This document shows, one piece after another, positions 56,008 through 64,000 of a DNA stretch of 64,000 nt (its first letter is position 1; every line of letters begins with the position of its first letter). The translations under genes and the position numbers were made by a program. The stretch spans positions 54,362,399-54,426,398 of the forward strand of contig OX411552.1 of assembly GCA_948146395.1 (NCBI GenBank), read 5' to 3'. This stretch comes from Fragum whitleyi. Lineage: Eukaryota > Mollusca > Bivalvia > Cardiida > Cardiidae. Under the pieces are notes generated by a model. It was given only the letters and a program-made list of their open reading frames with translations. It was not told the origin of the DNA and made no database searches.

Positions 56008-57880
56008 CTGACCAAATCTTGCTGACCAGTAAAGATTTAAACTGATGAATAAATTCTGCTGACCATTATTGAACAAATAATGGAAATATTAAGGTGACCT
56101 GTAAAGGAAAAATAGCTGACCAAATCTTACTGACAGGTAGAGATTTAAACTTCTGACCACATGCTGCTGAATATTATTGAACAAATAATGGGACTATTAA
56201 GCTGACCGGAATATGAAAAATAGCTGACCAAATCTTTCTGACCAGTATGGATTTAAACTGCTGACCACATTTTGCTGACCATTATTACACAGATAAAGAC
56301 AATATTCCTGCTGACAGATATGACAAAAATAGCTGACCAAATCTTGCTGACCAGTAAAGATTTAAACTGCTGACCAAATTCTGCTGACCATTATTGAACA
56401 AATAATGGGAATATTAAGCTGACCAGTATAGGAAAAATAGCTGACCAAATCTTGCTGAACAGTATAGATTTAAACTGCTGACCACATTTTGCTGACCATT
56501 ACTACACAGATAAAGACAATATTCCTGCTGACAGACATGACAAAAATAGCTGACCAAATCTTGCTGACCAGTAAAGATTTAAACTGATGACCAAATTCTG
56601 CTGACCATTATTGAACAAATAATGGGAATATTAAGGTGACCTGTAAAGGAAAAATAGCTGACCAAATCTTGCTGACAGGTAGAGATTTAAACTTCTGACC
56701 ACATGCTGCTGAATATTATTGAACAAATAATGGGACTATTAAGCTGACCGGAATATGAAAAATAGCTGACAAAATCTTGCTGACCAGTATGGATTTAAAC
56801 TGCTGACCACATTTTGCTGACCATTATTACACAGATAAAGACAATATTCCTGCTGACAGATATGACAAAAATAGCTGACCAAATCTTGCTGACCAGTAAA
56901 GATTTAAACTGCTGACCAAATTCTGCTGACCATTATTGAACAAATAATGGGAATATTAAGCTGACCAGTATAGGAAAAATAGCTGACCAAATCTTGCTGA
57001 CCAGTATAGATTTAAACTGCTGACCACATTTTGCTGACCATTATTACACAGATAAAGACAATATTCCTGCTGACAGATATGACAAAAATAGCTGACCAAA
57101 TCTTGCTGACCAGTATAGATTTAAACTGCTGACCACATTTTGCTGACCAAATCTTGCTGACCAATATCAATTAAAATTGTCAACCACATTCTGTTGAACC
57201 ATATTATACAAATATAGAAATATTCTGCTGACCAGTATGAGAATAAAGCTGACCAAATTTTGCTTACCACTATTCAAATGAAGACAATATTTCTGCTGAC
57301 CAATATGAGGAAAATAGCTGACCAACTCTTGCTTACCAGCAAAGATTTAAACTGCTGACAACATTCTGCTGACCATAATTGGACCATAAATTTGAATTCT
57401 TAGCTGACTGGTTTGAGAAAAAAAGCTGACCAAAAGTTGCTGACCAGTATAGATTTAAACTGCTGACCAAATTCTGCAGACCATTATTGAACAAATAATG
57501 GGAATTTTAAGCTGGCCAGTATAAGAATAATAACTGACCAAATCTGGCTGACCAGTGTAGATTTGAACTGCTGACCACATTTTGCTGACCATTATTGAAC
57601 TATAAAATGACTTGTTTGAGAGAAAAAGCTGACCAAATCTTGCTGACCAGTAATTATTTTAAATTGCTGACCACATTTTGTTGAACAATATCAAACACAT
57701 AAAGAAATATTCTGCTAACCAGTTCGAGAAAAAAGCTGACCGAATCTTGCCGACAAGTTTAGATTTAAACTCCTGACCACATTTTGCTGACCATTATTAT
57801 AACTGCTGACCACATTCTGTAGTTAATTCTTGAGCAAATAAGAAGAATATTTAGCTGACTGGTTTGAGAAAAACTGCTGA

Positions 57881-60800
57881 CCAAATCATTGCTTATATTT
57901 TCTTACCTTAATTTGAATGTGTCAAATGATATAATCCCTTAATCTGAAAATCCATAAATATCCAGAATATGAACCAGAAAATCTGAAAAAAAGCTAGTAA
58001 CCTAGTCTTGTGGTGTAATAAAGAAAATGATTTTGCACAGTCCTGAATATAATTTTAGCACAGTCCTGATTATGTCCTTAAAATGCCATGTTTATGTTGA
58101 CACAAAAGATGATTAATATTTTTTTCAAATAAACAAATTGACAAGTGTCATAGAAATATACAATCCATAGTTGTTGACACCAAATAAACTTTGCAATGAT
58201 AAAGATAGGTGTTACTCAATTTTAGTAATCAATTTTAGTAATTCTCATGCTAGTTTTGAATGTAGGTTAGCTGATGAATGAATACATTAATTTTTTCTAT
58301 TATAAGAACACGACAGGGATTGGGGTATGGCCATAATCTCCCCCCCCCCTTCTAATCTCTTCTACACTCATACAGAATACACATAATGCATCGTAATTGC
58401 AGATAACAGACATTTCTCCAAAGAACACTCCGTTGAAAGATTTGTCTGATTAAATTTCTGTTTAATGTTACACCCTCCCGTATTTTAAACCTACTTAATT
58501 CATGCAGAAATTCAGTCAAAACACTAGCCCTGCCTTCAAGATGAGAAAAACGTGCACTTAGTCCACATGAAAATCAGGATAAAATTGCAAAACTGTTTGC
58601 ACCATTTTTTAGTCCTGAACGCATGATTCATCACCCCCTTAACCCCAACCCCTATTTGTATTTTTGGTCCCCCTATACCCATGTGTCCTGGATCTGCTAC
58701 TGGTGCAGTATTAGATAGGGTTCACTGAAATAGGTTTTACCCATTATCTGTATTTCAAACATTATCTCACCCAAACAGGATCTTAGTCTAAATGATATTT
58801 TTTGCTAAATTCTTTTGTGAAATAAAAATATAGGCATTCTTTATTCACATGACCAAATTTCTAGTTTTACAACATAAACATGTAATGCATTCTTTTAATA
58901 ATGTTCATGTCTGTTTTAATTATTGTCTTTATAATCTACTTTTCACAGATACTTCCCTTTTTACTAGCATCTTTTTACATGATATGTGATGAAACATTTC
59001 AAGTATATTGTAAAATATTAATAATAATAATAATAATAATTCATGTATAGCTCTATAAAAGCTCTAATACGACCCTTATAACCACATATGAATATAATTT
59101 ATCATTTTGTAGGTGACTGGTTTTCAGGCCTCTACACATAATGTAGGATGCAGTACACACAGAAAACCAACGAAAAACTTAAATCAAGTCAATCATTAAG
59201 GCATTCAATTAACACAAAAGCTAAACATTTGTCTGGAAATGTTCTATTGACTCGTTCTCTGACGTCTGAATATATGGGTTTTACTAGAATTTTTATGGTA
59301 ATAATTGAAATCACAAGTTCATTTACACATTATAGCATCAGAAAAGGTACTCAATATTTACTGTTAACCCTTAACCAGCTGAATTTGATCTTTATAAAAA
59401 TTGCAGGTAGTTTTCACACATTTTTACCACAACCTAGCTACCTAGCTGGCAGATGTTTTTTTTCCAAAACTAGTAAGAAGAAAGGATCATACTGTAGGCT
59501 AGGATCAGACTGTATGTCTATACAGAAAGGAAGAATATAGTACAAACATTGTCAAAGAATTGCGTAAAGAAGGAATGCCATGAATATCATGAGAAATGTA
59601 TGCTTCACTTTATAACCTAATTTATGATGAAATCCTGAATCAAATTTGTTGAATTTAATAACAATGCTTTGAGGTTGGAAAAGGCTCTTAAAAAATATTG
59701 TTTCAATAATCTATGCATTTATAGATTATTTTCATTTTTTTATCTTCACCAATTATTTATTATTGGTGCTAATGTATTGGTTAATGTAAACCAATAAATT
59801 AATTGCAACTGTATGGTATATCAAAAATTGTTATCACCTAGGGTATTAAAGAGATAAACAATTAGCTTATTAGTTGAGGTCCAGAATATACAATATTCTT
59901 TATGATCTTTAAAAGGTATATCCAATAAACAGTCATTAATAATATCTGGACCAATCAGATTACATGGCCCAATTTGCTATGTCTGAATGGTCAATCATGG
60001 ATGAAAATTGCACAACCAACTGTCAATCAAAATGGGTAAACCAATTAGGAGCCCTTGGATTATTTTAATTACAATATCCCCCATCTGTAGCATTATAACT
60101 GCAAATCCCTTTGTTCCAAAATCAGCACCATTTAGCATTTCATCCCAAAATTTATTTTTTTTGTTCAAATCTTGCACCAGATCATTTTCAAAAAATATAA
60201 TCCTCATTTCAGCATGCATTCACACCATTCAAAGTAAAGACTCTGATTTTTTAATCCACAATGGCAGGCAAATTTATTTATTAAAATTGATTATAACTAT
60301 GTGAAAATAGAAAAATAAGGAAAACCTAAAGAAAATACAAGCTGGCTGCTTTGATGTGATTGTTTATTGATTTGTTTTTGTTTTCATCTTTTTTTTGTTG
60401 GAGGCTAAGAAAATATGTAGCAGGAGTTTTATTTTGTTAGAAATACAAGAAGTTCTTTGTTAAATGTCCCAAGCACCTAAATATGAATGAAAAATGTTAC
60501 CAGCATTCAAATCCCATTCCAACAGTCCATCATTTATAGTCAAAATCTACAGTATAATCAAAGAGGTTGATAAATTGTGATAATATGATAAGCTCTTTTA
60601 ATTTTAATGAGCATATCAATAGGGCCAATCAACAAATTCAAAAAGATTGGATATAGAATAATAATAAAAAAAAAAAAAAAAAAAAAAAACAGCAGCTGGA
60701 GAAAGGGATTTCCACCAACCAACCTCTTGATAGTCACCCACCTCATTGGTTGTTACCAAATGGACACACTGCAATTCACAGTCCCCAAATTTACACCCTT

Positions 60801-61820
60801 TTACTATAATAAAAGGCCAATTAACAAAAATCAGTTATAAATTTTCATCAATAAACAATACCCATAATTCAAATGTCACAATTATTTTTTTGTTATCTCT
60901 TATATTCCCCTAAACATCTGAGGATATTTGGATTTACAGTATATATATTTTTTTAATTACCTGTTTCATGAATTTTTTAGGCAATGAATAGATTATTCAT
61001 GAGTCCCATTGTTCAGATACCCATGCAGTAAAATAAGAATGAGATCAAGTAGGATTTTCATCTGATTACCAGTGTATTACATTGCCTTAAGAAAGTTGAG
61101 CTGTAATAGTTATGCAGTGTGTCAGAAGTAATTAACAGTGTTTACCAAGGTACAAAATTACTAATGATTTTCATTATATATTCTTTATTTCCTCCAATAA
61201 TGAAGATTATACATTATAAATTACAAAGAAATTTACATGTCATAGGAAAATATTATACATTAATTAGTGGAATTGAAAGAAAAAGTATACATTGGTCTTA
61301 TAATAAAGAGCGTAGAAATGTTTCACGTTGGACCGTAAAACTCCATAGCCACAGATAGCATGTCAGTGGTTATGACCTTTTCAAGTCCAACAATTTGCAA
61401 AAAGTATGCTAATTCATGCATATGGGTACACATAGACTTGTAGGATCTAATCTATATCACGCAAATCCCTAATCAAACGTCTTACACGAAACGAAAATGA
61501 AAGACGTCCAAAGGATGTACGGATAAATACTAAAGACATATTATGGATAGCAGGGAACCAATTATCAATAGGCTATGATAAAAATGCTTATAAAATAAAT
61601 TACGTTTTTTGACATATCTAAATCAAAGGGCATCAGCCGATGCTTATTGACACTTCGGTGTGATATTCAAAAAACAAAATCGCTAGAAATCATTTTCGTA
61701 AAGAAAGTTATATCAATTTTGTAAACGATTATGATGTCACTATCCATAACAGTCTTTTGTGACTTTTCTTACTCTATCATGGTCAGTATAATCGAAATCA
61801 ATTAATAAATTAACATGAAC
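57881..61820. other. AT-rich spacer and LINE 3' flank
   Basis: No gene recognised. The 3' UTR of the minus-strand LINE probably occupies several hundred bases below 61821, but its end was not found. Small AT hairpins occur near 59705-59730 and 59750-59812. Confidence 0.5.
59017..59042 (+). repeat. (TAA)n microsatellite
   Basis: ATTAATAATAATAATAATAA and onward, about eight units. Confidence 0.9.
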
Positions 61821-63998
61821 TCATAAACTGTAACAACACCAAATATGATGCAAATAATTAAGGGCTAACATGCAAAAGTCTGAATAGTTATCCCCTAAAA
61901 TAACTGTGAAATTGGTATTGATACCAAAAAGAGCTGTAATATAATCCTTGTGACTCAATGCTGTCAAAAATGAAAGTATGGTAGTACCAAGCTTTTGATT
62001 GAATGAGTCCCGACAGTTTTGTACAGCAACGCAGTCGAACAGTATGTGCTCACTTTTACTACATGTAATGTTATTTTTACCACACCGCCTACAAAAAGAG
62101 TCAAACATAGCTAAATTTGCAATTATCTGTGCTGCAGAAAAACAAGAATTCAATTTATCTGGATATTTTAAAGCGAAAACCCACAGAGAAGGGTCATGAA
62201 AATTTGTTTGAATTTCCCTATATAAAGCAAATTCTTGAGCAGACGTCCTCAGTTCCCAATCGTTTGCGTAATGATGATTAATCTTGGACCTTACGTGAGT
62301 TTTCCAAGTGAATTTAGTGGGAAATCTACTGTAACTGACAAAGTCTTGAAGAATGTGCATTAAATCATATTTGTTCAAAATATTAGATATTTCTGATATG
62401 AAACCATGACAAGCAGAACCATTTAAGAAAGAACATAAGCGATACAGAAAGAAATCTTTTACCGCACAATCCCTGTCGAGACGACATAATTGACCCAAAA
62501 AAGCAAGTTTTCTAAACTCGATATCTGCCTGAATCGGTAGAGACCCTAAAAGACCGAGAACGATATCGGTTCTAGACCGGGTAAATAGTCCCTGAATTTG
62601 TTTCAGACACAGTCTGTGCGACCGCTCAATAATTAAATTATTTTCATTGGAAAGCGGCGGTAAAAATTCACACCCAAAAAGGGCCCTAGGCAGTACAATG
62701 GATCTGTAAATTTTAAAGCCAGTCAGTGGATTTAGCCCATTGCGATGTAAGCCGTCTTTTACAAGACCAAAGAAAGAACGTCTGAGCTTACAACTAACGT
62801 TTTTAACAAGAGGTGTCGGAGACGAGTACTTGTCGTACAAAATACCTAAGTGTATCGCAGACTCAGACTCTTTTATTTTCTGATTACCAATGAACCATGC
62901 TCGTGAATTGTGTTTGAAGGCTCTTTTTGATTCATGGAAAATTACAACAGAACATTTAGATGGATTATATTGAAATCTCCACAGACGCGAATATTTATAA
63001 CAAATATCTAGCATAGCTTGAAGAGAGTGTGCAGATAGCGACAACAAGGTCATATCATCCGCAAAAGACGGGGCACACAAACTTAGCCCATTTACCTGAA
63101 ATCCCAAGTTACTATCCACTAACTGATCAATTAATGAATCGATAAAGATTAAATACAGGAATGGGGACCAGACTCCGCCTTGACGGGTACCTTGTAAAAC
63201 CGGGAACCAGTGAGATTTATAACCATTATAAATGACGCGGCTGTACATATCTGTGTGCATAGCTATTACAATTTTCAAAAGCTTATCATCAACACCAAGT
63301 TGGTGTAATTTAAAGTATAAACCATCATGCCATACACGATCAAAGGCCTGTCTTGCATCTAAAAAGCAAGAAAAAAGCTTACTTCGTTTTTCTTTACAGT
63401 AATTTATGCTTTCGCTTAATATAAATGAAGTCATGGTACTACCCATACTTTGCTGAAATCCGCCTTGAAGAGAATGTAGTGGTCTTTCTATAGACTTATG
63501 TAGCCTTTTAAGTAATACTGATTCAAATAATTTCAGAATGGATGACGAGAGCGTTATTGCTCGATAACTACTTGGATCATTCTTTGGCTTGTTACCTCCT
63601 TTAAACAATGTAATTACAATACCTTGTTTAAGGGAAGCAGGAACATAATTAAAACAATACATTAGATCAAACAAAAATGTGACATAATGTAACAATAGTT
63701 TTCCACCATGGATGAGGTGCTCATTGCTAACACGGTCCAGACCGCACATCTTTCCGGTTTTTAAAGATAAAATAGAATTAGACACTTCGTCACAGGATAT
63801 GTGATCGCCGTCAAATGAAATCGGTTTATCCTTTATCCTAGAGACGAACTGTGATACATAATCAAAGTGTACTTTATCATAAGAAACACTTTCAGTATCG
63901 GAGTAAAGATCTGCAAAATGATTACCCCATCCAGTACAGATATCAGATGAATTACGACATGTAGAATCTTTAAATTTGATTTCATTTGATGTATTATT
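61821..63998 (-). CDS. LINE reverse transcriptase ORF2, open to window edge
   Basis: The frame is open from the right edge to a stop at 61821, about 726 codons with no break; the true start and any endonuclease domain lie beyond 64000. Reverse transcriptase motifs: SCFLDARQAFDRVWHDG (about 63330-63385), QGTRQGGVWSPFLY (about 63160-63200) and the catalytic FADDMTLL (about 63045-63070). After the thumb a C-terminal zinc knuckle reads CRRCG ... EHILFDC (about 62035-62100). RQGG rather than PQGS at motif B makes it a different lineage from the LINE at 49284. An intact long frame suggests a young or active element. Clade (CR1, jockey, I or relative) is not determined. Confidence 0.9.
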   Translation of the reverse strand, partial: NNTSNEIKFKDSTCRNSSDICTGWGNHFADLYSDTESVSYDKVHFDYVSQFVSRIKDKPISFDGDHISCDEVSNSILSLKTGKMCGLDRVSNEHLIHGGKLLLHYVTFLFDLMYCFNYVPASLKQGIVITLFKGGNKPKNDPSSYRAITLSSSILKLFESVLLKRLHKSIERPLHSLQGGFQQSMGSTMTSFILSESINYCKEKRSKLFSCFLDARQAFDRVWHDGLYFKLHQLGVDDKLLKIVIAMHTDMYSRVIYNGYKSHWFPVLQGTRQGGVWSPFLYLIFIDSLIDQLVDSNLGFQVNGLSLCAPSFADDMTLLSLSAHSLQAMLDICYKYSRLWRFQYNPSKCSVVIFHESKRAFKHNSRAWFIGNQKIKESESAIHLGILYDKYSSPTPLVKNVSCKLRRSFFGLVKDGLHRNGLNPLTGFKIYRSIVLPRALFGCEFLPPLSNENNLIIERSHRLCLKQIQGLFTRSRTDIVLGLLGSLPIQADIEFRKLAFLGQLCRLDRDCAVKDFFLYRLCSFLNGSACHGFISEISNILNKYDLMHILQDFVSYSRFPTKFTWKTHVRSKINHHYANDWELRTSAQEFALYREIQTNFHDPSLWVFALKYPDKLNSCFSAAQIIANLAMFDSFCRRCGKNNITCSKSEHILFDCVAVQNCRDSFNQKLGTTILSFLTALSHKDYITALFGINTNFTVILGDNYSDFCMLALNYLHHIWCCYSL

Positions 63999-64000
63999 TT

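Larger units (their letters stand above)
51583..57880. repeat. GCTGACCA-rich minisatellite array
   Basis: Degenerate units of about 120-125 bases built on GCTGACCA, typically AGCTGACCAAATCTTGCTGA, AGTATAGATTTAAACTGCTG and CATTATTGAACAAATAATGG. A first short block is at 51583-51680, about 570 unrelated bases follow, and the main array runs from about 52270. It is interrupted at 54418-56007 by inserted elements. No coding capacity; minus-strand frames reading SAEYF-like words are translated repeat. Confidence 0.93.

Noticed and set aside
59148..59540. 130-codon plus-strand open frame
   Set aside because: No known motif, AT-biased composition, and the end overlaps words of the piggyBac-like MITE (CAGACTGTATGTCTATAC). 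Long chance frames are expected here.
60558..60840. Frames on both strands around 60600-60840
   Set aside because: They cross a 24-base poly-A run and encode polylysine or polyphenylalanine.

Overview
The window is animal nuclear DNA, most likely from a bivalve mollusc (probably a clam). It holds part of one intron-rich gene with GT-AG introns, surrounded by tRNA-derived SINEs, LINE reverse transcriptase, TTAA-flanked MITEs and tandem-repeat-carrying elements with terminal hairpins of a kind common in bivalves. Species cannot be read from the sequence. There are no bacterial features, CRISPR arrays or convincing functional RNA genes.

The only host gene is on the minus strand. It is the orthologue of WDR7 (rabconnectin-3 beta; Rbcn-3B in flies), a WD40 protein that works with DMXL/rabconnectin-3 alpha in V-ATPase assembly. 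Sixteen coding exons join in frame, from the likely start codon at 45990 down to 914. They encode about 890 residues, and the remaining C-terminal exons lie beyond position 1. Every intron between these exons has GT-AG ends and compatible phase.

Layout: 1-9400, exons 16 to 9, dense, with two exon-fragment tandem arrays; 9400-46000, exons 8 to 1 in long introns filled with repeats; 46000-49100, 5' flank with a possible promoter; 49100-50400, a 5'-truncated, frameshifted LINE; 51580-57880, a GCTGACCA-rich minisatellite interrupted by two nested foldback elements; 57900-61300, AT-rich DNA with no gene seen; 61821 to the right edge, an open LINE reverse transcriptase frame.

Most notable: (1) three of the sixteen exons (6, 11, 15) have tandem partial copies that keep one splice site and lack the other; (2) a set of tandem-repeat elements shares one plan (left hairpin, short subterminal inverted repeat, central repeats, GGACGGAC tract, right hairpin, CTAAA end) with exchangeable centres, and two insertions can be checked against uninterrupted neighbouring repeats; (3) a foldback inside a foldback inside a minisatellite, each with recognisable target duplications; (4) a MITE ending about 15 bases upstream of an exon 8 splice acceptor, so its branch point probably lies in transposon DNA.
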